Notes under the pieces: generated by a model
What the model was told of the DNA's origin: nothing
The model's database searches: none
Seen by the model: only the letters and a program-made list of their open reading frames with translations
Part shown: positions 45,874 through 56,566 of the stretch, one piece after another
How the letters are laid out: every line of letters begins with the position of its first letter
How positions within the stretch are numbered: the first letter of the stretch is position 1
DNA from: a bacterium
GTDB lineage: Bacteria > Desulfobacterota > JAPLJL01
Length of the DNA: 64,000 bases
Direction of reading: 5' to 3'
NCBI GenBank assembly: GCA_028713675.1
Contig: JAQTNV010000002.1
Location: 62,001-126,000, forward strand
Position numbers and translations under genes: made by a program

Positions 45874-45895
45874 AATTTCCTCTCCACGCTCATAG

Positions 45896-48361
45896 CTATT
45901 TTCCGTCCCGACCCCATTTCCAGTTGCGAATCTCCGGCAGGTCCTGGCCGTGCTTGTCAATGTATTGCTTGTGCTCGATCAGCTTGTCCTGCGTTATCTG
46001 CTTCAGCTTGGCACCATTGGCGCCCAATTGTGGCAGCCGATTGATCACATCCTGCACCAGATGGAACCTGTCAAGATCGTTCAAAACAGTCATGTCGAAG
46101 TACGTTGTAATGGTGCCTTCTTCCTTATAGCCTCGAACATGCATGTTATCGTGGTTAGTCCGGCGGTAAGTCAACCGGTGCACCAGCCAGGGATAGCCGT
46201 GGAATGCGAAGACGATCGGTTTGTCTTTAGTGAATAGCGCATCGAAGTCTTCATCGCTCAAACCGTGCGGATGTTCGCTCTGCGGCTCTAGCTTCATGAG
46301 GTCAACAACGTTGACCACGCGGATTTTCAGTTCGGGCAGATGTTTACGAAGGATGGAAACAGCAGCCAGGGTCTCAAGTGTGGGTACATCGCCGCAGCAG
46401 GCCATCACTACGTCCGGTTCTGCACCTTGTTCGTTACCAGCCCAAGGCCATATTCCAATTCCTTTGGTGCAATGTTCCACTGCGGCATCCATGTTCAACC
46501 ATTGAGGCGCCTGATATTTGCCCGCAATTACGACGTTGACGTAATGGCGGCTCCTCAAACAATGGTCCCAAACCGAAAGCAGACAGTTGGCGTCGGGTGG
46601 AAGGTATACTCGTACGACAGAAGCCTTCTTATTTACCACGTGATCGATGAAGCCGGGATCTTGATGGGTAAATCCGTTGTGAGCCTGCTGCCAGACGTGG
46701 GATGCAAGCAGATAATTCAATGACGCAATTTTCCGCCGCCACGGCAATTCCGCACTAACTTTCAGCCACTTGGCGTGCTGGTTAAACATCGAATCGATGA
46801 TGTGAATAAAAGCTTCGTAGCAATTGAACAGCCCGTGCCGGCCCGTGAGAAGATACCCCTCGAGCCAACCTTCGCACTGATGCTCGGAGAGCATCTCCAT
46901 AACCCGGCCTTCGGATGCAAGAAACTCATCATTATCTTTCGTACGGGCTTCCCACTGCCGGTTGGTTACTTCAAAAACAGCGTTCAAGCGGTTGGAAAGA
47001 GTCTCGTCGGGACCGAAGATCCGGAAATTCCGTTGTTCCCGGTTGAGACTGGCTACGTCGCGCAGGAACTTTCCAAGCTCGTGCGTGTCAGCCGCCTCAA
47101 CCGAACCCGGCAGCGGTACATTTACCGCGTAGTTTCGAAAGTCAGGAATTATGAGATCGCGCAGCAGAATGCCGCCGTTGGCGTGCGGATTAGCGCCCAT
47201 TCTGCGTTCTCCTTTGGGTGCCAGCTCAGCCAATTCGGGCAAAAGGCGACCGCTCTCGTCGAAGAGTTCTTCAGGCTTATAGCTTTTCATCCAGCTTTCA
47301 AGGAGCTTGAGATGCTCGGGATGCTCGGAATCCACCAGCAGCGGAATCTGATGGGCTCGAAAAGTGCCCTCGATTTGCAGGCCATCGACGATTTTCGGTC
47401 CGGTCCAGCCCTTGGGTGACTTGAGTACAATCATCGGCCAGCGTGGACGAGCGGCATCGTTTTTGCCCCGCGCATTGTTTTGTATTTTCCGGATCTCCGT
47501 AATGACCTTTTCCAAAGCAGCGGCCATGAGTCCATGCATCTTTTCCGGTTCATCGCCTTCCACAAAGTAAGGCGACCAGCCGCAGCCTCGCAAGAATTGC
47601 TCCAATTCCTCATGCTCCATGCGGGCCATGACGGTCGGATTGGCTATCTTGTAGCCATTGAGATGCAGGATCGGCAGCACGGCGCCGTCGGTGATCGGAT
47701 TGAGAAATTTATTGGAGTGCCACGCCGTAGCCAGTGGACCTGTTTCCGCTTCGCCGTCACCGATGACGCAAGCGACGACCAGTTCCGGATTATCGAAGAC
47801 GGCCCCGAAGGCATGGCTGAGTGAATACCCCAACTCTCCACCCTCGTGGATCGACCCCGGACACTCCGGCGAGACATGACTGGGAATCCCGCCGGGAAAG
47901 GAAAATTGCGTGAACAGCTTTTTCAGCCCGGCCTCATCCTGCGTGATATTTGGGTAGACTTCGCTATAAGTGCCTTCCAGATACGTATTGCCCACCAGCG
48001 CCGGGCCGCCGTGGCCGGGACCGGAAATGTAGATAATATCAAGGTCATACTTCTTGATGACCCGGTTCAAATGCACGTAAATGAAATTTTGCCCCGGCGT
48101 CGTGCCCCAATGCCCAAGCAGCATAGCTTTCACGTGTGAGAGCTTCAGGGGCTTCCGAAGCAAAGGATTATCGTGAAGATAAAGTTGGCCGACCGAGAGG
48201 TAATTCGCGGCACGCCAGTAGGCGTTCATCTTTCGCGGCAGATCGGGCGGCAACGGCTGGTCCGTTTTATTCATCTTCTCCGTTTTCACTGTGATTTTTT
48301 CTTTAACCCCGGTTTTCATTTTCATCGCAATGCTCTTTTTAGACGCTTTTTTTGCTTTCAT
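45896..48361 (-). CDS. xfp: xylulose-5-P/fructose-6-P phosphoketolase
   Basis: An 821-residue thiamine-diphosphate phosphoketolase with family motifs [41 protein letters not shown] and [20 protein letters not shown]. It cleaves xylulose-5-P or fructose-6-P with phosphate to acetyl-P plus triose or erythrose phosphate. The first 29 residues are a Lys-rich extension (KAKKASKKS) absent from most family members; an internal ATG at 48274 (GGAG close by) gives the usual length. The gene overlaps ackA by 23 nt, so acetyl-P goes to acetate and ATP. Confidence 0.96.
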   Translation of the reverse strand: MKAKKASKKSIAMKMKTGVKEKITVKTEKMNKTDQPLPPDLPRKMNAYWRAANYLSVGQLYLHDNPLLRKPLKLSHVKAMLLGHWGTTPGQNFIYVHLNRVIKKYDLDIIYISGPGHGGPALVGNTYLEGTYSEVYPNITQDEAGLKKLFTQFSFPGGIPSHVSPECPGSIHEGGELGYSLSHAFGAVFDNPELVVACVIGDGEAETGPLATAWHSNKFLNPITDGAVLPILHLNGYKIANPTVMARMEHEELEQFLRGCGWSPYFVEGDEPEKMHGLMAAALEKVITEIRKIQNNARGKNDAARPRWPMIVLKSPKGWTGPKIVDGLQIEGTFRAHQIPLLVDSEHPEHLKLLESWMKSYKPEELFDESGRLLPELAELAPKGERRMGANPHANGGILLRDLIIPDFRNYAVNVPLPGSVEAADTHELGKFLRDVASLNREQRNFRIFGPDETLSNRLNAVFEVTNRQWEARTKDNDEFLASEGRVMEMLSEHQCEGWLEGYLLTGRHGLFNCYEAFIHIIDSMFNQHAKWLKVSAELPWRRKIASLNYLLASHVWQQAHNGFTHQDPGFIDHVVNKKASVVRVYLPPDANCLLSVWDHCLRSRHYVNVVIAGKYQAPQWLNMDAAVEHCTKGIGIWPWAGNEQGAEPDVVMACCGDVPTLETLAAVSILRKHLPELKIRVVNVVDLMKLEPQSEHPHGLSDEDFDALFTKDKPIVFAFHGYPWLVHRLTYRRTNHDNMHVRGYKEEGTITTYFDMTVLNDLDRFHLVQDVINRLPQLGANGAKLKQITQDKLIEHKQYIDKHGQDLPEIRNWKWGRDGK

Positions 48362-49571
48362 GATCGTTTTCCTTTCCGATGGTAAGACCCAAAACGCGGC
48401 AGACCGTGTTCGCGATCATCCATTCCTCGTCCGTATGAATGACGCGGACAGCGACCCGGCTGGCCGCCGCGGAAATTACGCCTTCATTGGCCGCGTTTCG
48501 CTTTTCTTCGAGTTCGATTCCAAGGAATCCCAGCCCGGCGCAGATCCGGGCGCGGACAGGCGGCGCGTTTTCGCCGATGCCGCCCGCGAATACCAGCGTA
48601 TCCAGCCCGCCCAACGCCGCCGCGAATGCGCCGATCCATTTCTTGACCTGGTAGCAAAACAGCGCGACCGCTTCCGCCGCCCGCACGTCTTGCGTTTCAC
48701 GGTCGAGCAAGTCACGCATATCGGAACTGGTTTCGGACACGCCGAGCAGCCCGGACTGGAAATTGACCATCTCGTTGAATTGCTTTGCATTCATTTTTTC
48801 AGAGCGCGCCAGATACCAAACCAGTCCGGGGTCGAGATCGCCGGAGCGGGTGCTCATCGGCACCCCGGCGGTCGGGGTGAAACTCATGCTGGTGTCAACG
48901 GGTTTGCCGCGATGGACCGCCGCCAGGCTGGCGCCGTTGCCGAGGTGAGCGAGGATGACCCGGCCTTGTGCCGCTTCCGTTCCGGCCAGGCGGGCCAGTT
49001 CTCCCAATAGAAACACATACGACAACCCGTGAAACCCGTACCGCCGCACCCCCTGCGCTTCGTAACGGCGCGGGATCGGCAGCAGCCGGGCCACGCGCGG
49101 CAGGTCATGGTGAAAGGCCGTGTCGAAACACGCCACTTGGGGCAGGTTGGGAAACCGGCGGTGAAACGCCTCGGTCAACAGAATCTCCTCCGGCAGATGC
49201 TCAGGATCGAACGGACTGAGCCGGTGAAGTTCCTCCACCATTTCCGCGGTGATTCGCTGCGGCTCGTTATACTTCGGCCCGCCATGCACCACGCGATGTC
49301 CCACCGCGGTCAAGACCTCACGCCCGTTGCGTTCCTCGATCCAATCCATCAGGGCGCCTACCGCCGCCGTATGATCCGGTGCCGTCACTAACCGCGAAAA
49401 GTTGTCCGCCTCGTTCAAGCCTTTCACCCGCAAGGCGGCCTCCGGAAGTCCAATCCGATCAATCGCGCCCTCCAGAATCCGCCGGAGCGAGTCACCGGCA
49501 TCGAACAGCGCGAACTTGATGCTCGACGAGCCGCCGTTGATCGTCAGGATGCGTGGGTTAGCCGGTTTCAT
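48339..49571 (-). CDS. ackA: acetate kinase
   Basis: A 410-residue acetate kinase: N-terminal [33 protein letters not shown], and [13 protein letters not shown]. It turns acetyl-phosphate from the phosphoketolase and ADP into acetate and ATP. Genes on both sides overlap it, by 14 nt (HAD) and 23 nt (xfp), so expression is tightly coupled. Confidence 0.96.
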   Translation of the reverse strand: MKPANPRILTINGGSSSIKFALFDAGDSLRRILEGAIDRIGLPEAALRVKGLNEADNFSRLVTAPDHTAAVGALMDWIEERNGREVLTAVGHRVVHGGPKYNEPQRITAEMVEELHRLSPFDPEHLPEEILLTEAFHRRFPNLPQVACFDTAFHHDLPRVARLLPIPRRYEAQGVRRYGFHGLSYVFLLGELARLAGTEAAQGRVILAHLGNGASLAAVHRGKPVDTSMSFTPTAGVPMSTRSGDLDPGLVWYLARSEKMNAKQFNEMVNFQSGLLGVSETSSDMRDLLDRETQDVRAAEAVALFCYQVKKWIGAFAAALGGLDTLVFAGGIGENAPPVRARICAGLGFLGIELEEKRNAANEGVISAAASRVAVRVIHTDEEWMIANTVCRVLGLTIGKENDHESKKSV

Positions 49572-50205
49572 GGATGACTCCTTCGTTATTCCGTAATCCG
49601 AACGAAGCCAATTTCGCGCACGTGGACTTATAATCCGTGTGAAGAATGCTCCGAATTCCCAAACCTTCCGCGATCCGGACGAACATCGGAGTATTGTCGA
49701 TATAGATTACCTGCCGGGCTGGCGCTTGGGCGATGTCCAGTGCCAGCCGAAAAATGTCCGCGTCAGGCTTGCGGAGGTGGACGAAGCAGGAGGAAATAAA
49801 AGAATCCACAAACCCGTCCAGCTTGAACTTCCGAATCCGGTGCGAATTCAGCTCCCGTGCTTCGTTGCTGACCACGACAATCTTCAATCCATACTGTGCC
49901 TTAAGCCGTCGGACCAACTCGATCATTTTGGGATACGGCCTCGACTGCGCGAAAATGAAGCGCCGAAACTGAACCCGGGTAAATGGTCGCTTTCGGTAGA
50001 AAACCACCCGGCCTAAATACTCTTCTAGCGTGAGCTTTCCCTCCTCGTAGGTGTCGAAGGTCAGCTTATGCCGATCCTCCATCTCGGCCCACTCCAGCTT
50101 AAAGTTCTTCGCTGCCCGTCTGCGGGCATGGTGATCCCACCCGTCGGTGAGCAGGACACCGCCGATATCTATAAACATGCAGGTGATGGCAGCCATCTTC
50201 TTCAT
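49558..50205 (-). CDS. HAD-superfamily hydrolase
   Basis: A 215-residue HAD-IA (YihX-like) protein: FIDIGGVLLTDGW with the nucleophile Asp, VVVSNEA for motif II, Lys in LRKPDADIF and the acidic VIYIDNTP for motif IV. Cap domain of the small helical type. Substrate unknown; a sugar phosphate is likely from its place between glgP and ackA. An upstream ATG (50241) overlaps glgP; ATG at 50205 is chosen. Confidence 0.85.
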   Translation of the reverse strand: MKKMAAITCMFIDIGGVLLTDGWDHHARRRAAKNFKLEWAEMEDRHKLTFDTYEEGKLTLEEYLGRVVFYRKRPFTRVQFRRFIFAQSRPYPKMIELVRRLKAQYGLKIVVVSNEARELNSHRIRKFKLDGFVDSFISSCFVHLRKPDADIFRLALDIAQAPARQVIYIDNTPMFVRIAEGLGIRSILHTDYKSTCAKLASFGLRNNEGVIHETG

Positions 50206-50228
50206 CGTCTTTTCTTCCGTTGATCGGA

Positions 50229-52775
50229 TCATCGCTGCCACAGGATTCGATCTTCTTCCAAGGGAACCGCAATGCCGGCAAAGTAAGGTATGACCCGCGC
50301 CGTATAGTCCGCTGGGGGACGGGCCGCAGACACAGCCGCACTGTAAACGAAGCCGCCCGACGCGCCGGCCAGCTGGCGAACGCGCTTCATCTCCTGCCGC
50401 ACGGGAGCACTGTCCATGACGCCGTCGGCGTAAATCTCTACCCGCACTGCCTGGGGGTCGAGTTCATCAAGGTAAACTTGAACATCAAATACGTGCCGGC
50501 CATCGCGAGTCTCCACCTTCACTTCACTGAGGCGCAATTTGTCCCATTTCTGTTCCAGACTGTGCCGCCAATCGACTACTTGCCTGCCCACTGCGCCTTT
50601 ATCGGCAGAGCGCTCACGGTAGGCGGCCGCAGCCGGGAGGTAGTGTTGCTCGGTGTATTCGCGCACCGCGCGGTTGGCGGAGAATTGTGGCGTCAGCCGC
50701 GCCATGCTTTCCCGCATCCGCTTGAGCCACGCGGTGGGGATGCCGCTCTCGTCTCGGGTATAAAACTCCGGGATCACCTCCCGCTCAAGCAGGTCGTAGA
50801 GCGCACCGGCTTCGACCGCGTCCCAAGCCGGATCGTCGCCATGCTCCTGACCGTCACCCAACGCCCAACCCACTTCAGGTGCGTAGGCTTCCGCCCACCA
50901 GCCGTCCAATTCCGAAAGATTGATACCCCCATTAACGAGCACCTTCATGCCGCTCGTTCCGCAAGCCTCCCAAGGCCGCCGGGGCGTGTTGATCCAGACA
51001 TCCACCCCTTGCACGAGGTACTCGCTCAAGAGCATGTTGTAATCGCTAAGGAAAATCACATGACGGCGGACTTCGGGCCGCCGGATGAACATGGTCCACT
51101 GCTGTATCAGGGCCTGCCCTGATTGGTCCTCCGGATGGGCCTTACCGGCAAGGACGAGTTGGACCGGGCGCTGCGGATCGGTTAGCAGACGAAGCAATCG
51201 CTCCGGGTCGTGCAGCAGCAGGTTCGGCCTCTTGTAGGTCGCGAAGCGGCGCGCAAAGCCCAGCGTCAATGCGTTGGGATCAAACAGATTCTTCGCGCCG
51301 TCAATCACTTCGGGTAACGCGCCGGAGGCGGTCAGTTGCCTGGTCAATCGCTCGCGGGTGTATTCCACAAAAGACTTGCTGGCGGCGGTCCGAAATTGCC
51401 AGAGCCCGGCATCGGAGACGCGGCGAATGTCCTGCTCCAGGATTTTTGTCGTCCCCAACCAGCGGTCTTTTCCACAGGCCTTCGTCCAAAGATCGTCGGC
51501 TGCCGCCGAGTCCCAGGTCGGCACGTGAACTCCATTAGTTACATGTCCGACGGGCACTTCGTCCGCCGGCCAGTGCGGAAAAAGAGGTCCAAAAAGGTGA
51601 CGGCTGACCTTCCCATGCAACCTGCTCACGCCATTGACCGCCCCGCACCCGCGGATCGCCAGATAGGCCATGTTGAAACTTTCCGATGAGTCTTTCGGGT
51701 CCCGGCGGCCCAGGGCCAGCAGATCATGGAGTGTTATGCCGAGCTTCTCCTGGGCATAACCGCCGAGATACTGCTCGATGAGGGCCGGAGCGAAACGGTC
51801 AAAGCCGGCGGCCACTGCCGTGTGGGTGGTGAAGAGGTTCCCCGCCCGAGTGACTGCCAGCGCGACTTCGAAGGGCTGCGCGGTTTCTTGCCCGTAACTG
51901 CGGGCGCGTTCCAGCACGGCCAAGGCCGCATGCCCTTCATTCAGGTGACAGACTTCCGGCTGAAGGCCGAGCGCGCGGAGCAACCGCCATCCTCCGATCC
52001 CCAGCACCATTTCTTGTTGAAGCCGCAGCTCCGGCCCGCCCCCATATAGCTCGCTGGTGATGCCTCGATGGACGGGGGAGTTGGCCGCATCATTGCTGTC
52101 CAGCAAGTAGAGCTTGATTCTGCCGACCCGCACTTGCCAGGCGCGCAGCCAGACCGAATATCCGGGCAAGGCGATCTTTAACCGCAGCCACTCGCCGTTC
52201 GGCTGGCGCAACGGTGTGATCGGCAGTTGTCCGGGATCGTTATACGGGTAAAGGGCCTGTTGCGCTCCGTTTCGGTCGAGCACCTGCCGAAAATAGCCTT
52301 GCTGGTACAGCAGTCCCACCCCAACCACCGGCACACCCAGATCGCTGGCGGTTTTGAGCTGATCGCCAGCCACATTACCAAGCCCGCCCGAGTAGATCGG
52401 AAGCGCTTCGCTCAACATGAATTCCATGCTGAAGTATGCAACACAATTCAAGGAAGCCTGCGGATAATTTTGCTGAAACCACGCGGGTGCTTTCTCTGCT
52501 TGTTTCTTGGACTGTACGAGGGCATCAATCTTCTGGCGAAATACCGGATCGGCCAGTACGGCCTGGATCTTTTCCCGGGAGACGGTTTGCAGGACATCCC
52601 AGGGATGATGGGTCTGGTCCCACAGGACCGGATCAAGCTTCCGCCATACTTCGTCGGTGGCGTGATTCCACGACCAGCGCATATCCAGGGCGAGCTCGGC
52701 CAGGGAATTGAACCCCTCGATTTCGGTGGGCAAGAGACTGTATATGGGATGGCTGGCACGGGTTTGTTCGCTCAT
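50229..52775 (-). CDS. glgP: alpha-glucan (glycogen/starch) phosphorylase
   Basis: An 848-residue GT35 phosphorylase of the shorter bacterial/archaeal class. The PLP Lys lies in GTSGMKVLVNGG, with WINTPRRPWEACG before it; the N-terminal domain starts with the LAELALDMRWSWNH motif of this class. It releases glucose-1-P from glycogen for Pgm. The start ATG overlaps, as ATGA, the stop of a pgm gene fragment, a junction that shows it was once directly behind pgm. Confidence 0.95.
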   Translation of the reverse strand: MSEQTRASHPIYSLLPTEIEGFNSLAELALDMRWSWNHATDEVWRKLDPVLWDQTHHPWDVLQTVSREKIQAVLADPVFRQKIDALVQSKKQAEKAPAWFQQNYPQASLNCVAYFSMEFMLSEALPIYSGGLGNVAGDQLKTASDLGVPVVGVGLLYQQGYFRQVLDRNGAQQALYPYNDPGQLPITPLRQPNGEWLRLKIALPGYSVWLRAWQVRVGRIKLYLLDSNDAANSPVHRGITSELYGGGPELRLQQEMVLGIGGWRLLRALGLQPEVCHLNEGHAALAVLERARSYGQETAQPFEVALAVTRAGNLFTTHTAVAAGFDRFAPALIEQYLGGYAQEKLGITLHDLLALGRRDPKDSSESFNMAYLAIRGCGAVNGVSRLHGKVSRHLFGPLFPHWPADEVPVGHVTNGVHVPTWDSAAADDLWTKACGKDRWLGTTKILEQDIRRVSDAGLWQFRTAASKSFVEYTRERLTRQLTASGALPEVIDGAKNLFDPNALTLGFARRFATYKRPNLLLHDPERLLRLLTDPQRPVQLVLAGKAHPEDQSGQALIQQWTMFIRRPEVRRHVIFLSDYNMLLSEYLVQGVDVWINTPRRPWEACGTSGMKVLVNGGINLSELDGWWAEAYAPEVGWALGDGQEHGDDPAWDAVEAGALYDLLEREVIPEFYTRDESGIPTAWLKRMRESMARLTPQFSANRAVREYTEQHYLPAAAAYRERSADKGAVGRQVVDWRHSLEQKWDKLRLSEVKVETRDGRHVFDVQVYLDELDPQAVRVEIYADGVMDSAPVRQEMKRVRQLAGASGGFVYSAAVSAARPPADYTARVIPYFAGIAVPLEEDRILWQR

Positions 52776-52843
52776 GATTTGTCGCTCCGATCCGGCGTTG
52801 CGGCCAAAGCATCGTTGACCATCGCCTGCGCTTCCTCTTCTTT
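52772..52843 (-). pseudogene. pgm 3'-end fragment
   Basis: Twenty-three codons plus stop read KEEEAQAMVNDALAATPDRS, then DKS, and match the end of the intact Pgm ([19 protein letters not shown]). A 36-bp block (from GCCAAAGCAT on the plus strand) is about 86 percent identical to the true pgm end at 53400-53440. Its stop overlaps the glgP start as ATGA. It is the displaced tail of a pgm gene, separated from the intact copy by uspA. Confidence 0.88.
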
Positions 52844-52918
52844 AATGCTGCTTTCGTTTTCCCCAAGCTATAACATTCTGCCCGGTCTATTCGGGAACCG
52901 GTCTTTCATTCGATGCTT

Positions 52919-53368
52919 TCATCCTTTCACTACCAAGACAGGTATTTTTGTATCCTTATGGATCACACCATAGGTAACACTGCCGAGAACCATGGCTCCC
53001 AAAGCGCTCCGTCCATGGGAACCCATAATAATGAGGCTTACCTTTGATCTCTCGGCCTCTTTCATAATTTCCTCGACCGGATGCCCGGTTGTTATTACAA
53101 TCTTCGATCGGATATCGTTTTTTTCGCAGAGTTTTTTTATCTCTTCGGCATGCCTTTCGGCAGCCTCGCGCAGATAATCCTCAATCGGCTCTATTACATG
53201 CATTACGGTATCCGAGGCGGGAATTATCTGGGGCATAAATGAGCGCCGATCAATAACGCTCAGAGCAATTACCGTGGCTTTTAACTGTTGGGCGAGGTCA
53301 ACCGCGTACCTGGCCGCCTTTTGAGCCGCCTTTGACCCGTCTATCGGCACAAGAATTTTTGAGATCAT
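52919..53368 (-). CDS. universal stress protein UspA family
   Basis: A 149-residue UspA-domain protein: KILVPIDGSKAAQ at the start and the ATP-binding GSHGRSALGAMVLGSV followed by PVLVVKG. It probably binds ATP. ATG at 53368 has AAGGAGG six bases upstream; the pgm stop is 10 nt before. Its position between pgm and a leftover pgm tail shows it was inserted into an existing pgm-glgP pair. Confidence 0.93.
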   Translation of the reverse strand: MISKILVPIDGSKAAQKAARYAVDLAQQLKATVIALSVIDRRSFMPQIIPASDTVMHVIEPIEDYLREAAERHAEEIKKLCEKNDIRSKIVITTGHPVEEIMKEAERSKVSLIIMGSHGRSALGAMVLGSVTYGVIHKDTKIPVLVVKG

Positions 53369-53378
53369 ATGTCCTCCT

Positions 53379-55046
53379 TTAAGTTTGCCTTGACCGCGGG
53401 GGCACCGAAGCCAAAGCATTGTTGACAATTGCCTGTGCTTCCTCCAAGATGCGGCGCAGATGATCCGCTCCCCGGAAGCTCTCCGCATAAATCTTGTAGA
53501 TATTCTCGGTTCCTGACGGACGCGCCGCGAACCATCCGTTTTTTGCGATTACCTTTACCCCGCCGATGGGTGCGCCATTGCCCGGTGCGTTGGTGAGAAC
53601 AGTCTGGATTTTTTCCCCCGCCAATTCGGTGAACTTAACCTGCTGGGGGGAGAGTTTCGTCAACAGGTGCTTTTGCTCAGGAGTGGCTGGCGCCTCAACA
53701 CGGTTATAGGCAGGTTCACCGAACTCGCGCGTGAGTTCGCGGTAGATCTCGCCGGGATCGCGACCTGTCCGGGCGGTGATTTCCGCCGCCAGCAAAGCCG
53801 GGACAATTCCATCTTTGTCCGTCGTCCAGACGCTGCCATCCAGACGGACAAAAGACGCGCCCGCGCTCTCTTCTCCACCGAAGCCAAGCGACCCGTCGAG
53901 CAAACCATCGACGAACCACTTGAATCCGACCGGCACCTCGTAAAGTTTGCGGCCAAGCTTCGCGGTGACCCGATCAATCATCTGGCTGCTCACCACCGTC
54001 TTGCCTACCGCCGCCCCCTGGCGCCATTTCGGCCGGTGTTGGAAGAGGTAGAAGATTGCGACCGACAGGTAGTGGTTGGGCGGCAGCAGCCCTGCGCTTT
54101 TGGTGACAATCCCGTGCCGGTCGTGGTCGGTATCGCAGGCGAAGGCGACCTCGAAACGATCCTTCAGCCCGATTAACCTCTGCATCGCATAAGGTGAGGA
54201 TGGATCCATGCGGATCTGGCCGTCCCAATCCACCGTCATAAAACGAAAGGCCGGGTCCACGGCCTCGTTCACGACCGTGAGGTTCAACCCATAGCGCTCC
54301 GCCAATGGCCCCCAGTAATGGACCCCGGCGCCACCGAGCGGATCTACTCCCATGCTGATCTTCGCGCCGCGAATGGCATCCAGGTCGATCACATTGGCGA
54401 GATCCGTAATGTAAGTATTGAGATAGTCGTGCCGGTGCGTCGTGGGGGCGCGCAGGGCTTTCTCCAACGGGACCCGCTTCACTCCTTGAAGGCCGGATTC
54501 AAGCAACTTGTTCGCTTTTGCCTCGATCCAGGTGGTGACGGCGGATTCCGCCGGACCGCCGTTCGGGGGATTGTATTTGAACCCGCCGTCATGGGGCGGA
54601 TTATGCGAAGGCGTGATCACGATGCCGTCGGCAAGACCGGTTTTCCGTCCGCGGTTGTACGTCAGAATCGCGTGGGAAACCGCAGGGGTGGGAGTATATT
54701 CATCCCCCTGCGCGATCATGACTTCCACCCCGTTGGCCGCCAGCACCTCAAGCGCGCCGGCATGAGCCGGCACGGAAAGGGCATGCGTGTCCATGCCGAG
54801 AAACAGCGGGCCGTCAATATTCTGTTGCTTGCGGTACCGGCAAATGGCCTGACTGATGGCGAGAATATGCCGTTCATTGAAAGCTTTTCCGAATGCGGAA
54901 CCACGATGACCGGAGGTGCCGAAAGCAACCCGTTGTTCCGGCACCGAAGGGTCAGGCGCCTCCGTATAGTAGGCCGTGACGAGTCTGGGGACGTTGACCA
55001 GCATCGAAGCTTCGGCCGGCTTTCCGGCAAGAGGACTTATTTTCAT
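53379..55046 (-). CDS. pgm: phosphoglucomutase (alpha-D-glucose phosphate-specific)
   Basis: A 555-residue phosphohexomutase: FGTSGHRG, the phospho-Ser loop [16 protein letters not shown], Mg loop DTDHDRHG, sugar-binding GEESAGASF and phosphate-binding [12 protein letters not shown]. It interconverts glucose-1-P and glucose-6-P. The ATG overlaps the transaldolase stop as ATGA. Confidence 0.96.
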   Translation of the reverse strand: MKISPLAGKPAEASMLVNVPRLVTAYYTEAPDPSVPEQRVAFGTSGHRGSAFGKAFNERHILAISQAICRYRKQQNIDGPLFLGMDTHALSVPAHAGALEVLAANGVEVMIAQGDEYTPTPAVSHAILTYNRGRKTGLADGIVITPSHNPPHDGGFKYNPPNGGPAESAVTTWIEAKANKLLESGLQGVKRVPLEKALRAPTTHRHDYLNTYITDLANVIDLDAIRGAKISMGVDPLGGAGVHYWGPLAERYGLNLTVVNEAVDPAFRFMTVDWDGQIRMDPSSPYAMQRLIGLKDRFEVAFACDTDHDRHGIVTKSAGLLPPNHYLSVAIFYLFQHRPKWRQGAAVGKTVVSSQMIDRVTAKLGRKLYEVPVGFKWFVDGLLDGSLGFGGEESAGASFVRLDGSVWTTDKDGIVPALLAAEITARTGRDPGEIYRELTREFGEPAYNRVEAPATPEQKHLLTKLSPQQVKFTELAGEKIQTVLTNAPGNGAPIGGVKVIAKNGWFAARPSGTENIYKIYAESFRGADHLRRILEEAQAIVNNALASVPPRSRQT

Positions 55047-56179
55047 GAAGCTCTCGTCAAATGCCGAGATGACCTTTGCGCCAGGGTCTCCATCAGCTGG
55101 TCGAACGGCCGGTTGAATTTCTCGACTCCTTCGTCCTCTAGCTGCCGCGTCACATCGTCGATGCTGATGCCCAGTTCCGGCAGTCGCTCCAACACCCGGC
55201 GGGCTTCCTTGACCTCTTGTTCGAGCCGGGCTTTCGGCTCTCCGTGGTCACGGTAGGCGTCCAGGGTTTCCAGCGGGGCCGTGTCGACCGTGTCCGGTCC
55301 GATGAGGGCCTCGACGTATTTCACGTCGCCGTAGTCCGGGTTCTTGGTGCCGGTGCTGGCCCAGAGCAGCCGCTGGATACGGGCGCCCTGAACCGCCAGC
55401 TTCCTGAACCGGTCGCCGCCGAAGATCTCTTTATAAATTTGATAGGCCATCTTCGCGCTGGCGATGGCGACTTGCCCGCGCGCCTTTTTCGCGAGGTCTG
55501 CCTCCCGGCTGACTTGGACAATGAGTTTTTCCAGCAGCGGATCCACCAGCGCATCAATGCGGCTTACAAAGAAGCTGGCCACCGAGGCCACATGTTTCAC
55601 GGGCTTCCCTTGGGTTGCGCGCACTTCAAGGCCTGCAAGGTAGGCTTCCGTAACCTGTCGATAACGGGGCAATCCAAAGAGCAGCGTAACGTTGACGCTG
55701 ATTCCTTCGCTGATAAGTTGCCGGATGGCGGGTAGTCCCTCGGCCGTCGCCGGGACCTTGATGAAGACATTGGGCCGGTTCAGCGCGGCCCACAACCGGC
55801 GGGCTTCCCGGATTGTACCCTGGGTGTCGTGCGCCAGGTGCGGATTGACCTCCAGGCTGACATACCCATCTTTGCCGTCAGTCCGGTCATATAGAGGCCG
55901 GAACTCGTCGGCGGCGCTCTGCACGTCGCGCTGGCTGAGGGCTTCGTAGATTGCCTCAGTGCCTTTTCCCTTGAGCGCCATGGCCCGGATGTCCTCGTCG
56001 TAATCATGGCTGTCCGCAATCGCCTTCTCGAAGATGGATGGATTCGAGGTCATCCCCCGCAGTCCATCCTCCTCGATCAGACGCCGGAGCCCGCCGCCGG
56101 CGATGAGATCTCGCCGGATGTAGTCCACCCAGATGGACTGACCGAGCGTTCCCAATTGTTTCAAAGGATTGTTATTCAT
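55043..56179 (-). CDS. tal: transaldolase
   Basis: A 378-residue transaldolase of the long (Tal-only, cyanobacteria/actinobacteria-like) class: IFEKAI and TSNPS near the N-terminus, Schiff-base Lys in VFIKVPAT, and [10 protein letters not shown]. First gene of the sugar operon. ATG at 56179 with GGAGG nine bases upstream; the frame extends further without a better start. It transfers dihydroxyacetone units between sugar phosphates. Confidence 0.95.
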   Translation of the reverse strand: MNNNPLKQLGTLGQSIWVDYIRRDLIAGGGLRRLIEEDGLRGMTSNPSIFEKAIADSHDYDEDIRAMALKGKGTEAIYEALSQRDVQSAADEFRPLYDRTDGKDGYVSLEVNPHLAHDTQGTIREARRLWAALNRPNVFIKVPATAEGLPAIRQLISEGISVNVTLLFGLPRYRQVTEAYLAGLEVRATQGKPVKHVASVASFFVSRIDALVDPLLEKLIVQVSREADLAKKARGQVAIASAKMAYQIYKEIFGGDRFRKLAVQGARIQRLLWASTGTKNPDYGDVKYVEALIGPDTVDTAPLETLDAYRDHGEPKARLEQEVKEARRVLERLPELGISIDDVTRQLEDEGVEKFNRPFDQLMETLAQRSSRHLTRAS

Positions 56180-56355
56180 GTTCTTGCCTCCGCGCTTTCC
56201 AGTACCGGGACTTTGGCTAGACAAAGCTGGCAATACTCGGCGCCGCTGAATCGTTCGGCTCCGCTTATATCCAAAGCAATCGGCATGCCAGGAGAATTAT
56301 CCATAAAAATATATCAAAATATTTCATGGATTTAAATTGGTTATATATAGCTAGC

Positions 56356-56489
56356 CTCGGAAAATAATGCCTGGAGATTTTCCGAGATTATTCCACCGTA
56401 CAGGAAATTTTCCTGTCCAACGGTAAAAAAAGGTTCCTAAGAACAAATATCAAAAAAGTTTTCAAATTGACATTTACTGACGAACGTCA
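56356..56489. promoter_or_regulatory. cluster of three dyads upstream of the sugar operon
   Basis: In the 387-bp region before tal there are CTCGGAAAA/TTTTCCGAG (56356-56386, 13-nt loop), ACAGGAAA-T-TTTCCTGT (56400-56416) and TGACG-AA-CGTCA (56478-56489). The last is like TetR-type operators, and the first two share a GGAAA half-site. They lie on the promoter side of the 16-kb sugar operon. No gene is seen in the region. Confidence 0.45.
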
Positions 56490-56566
56490 ACCGTCCCAGA
56501 CCGGCTCACTAGGGAATATTTACGTTTGTCGGGAAAAGTAAACCGATCCGGGGTCTCAGGCTTTTT

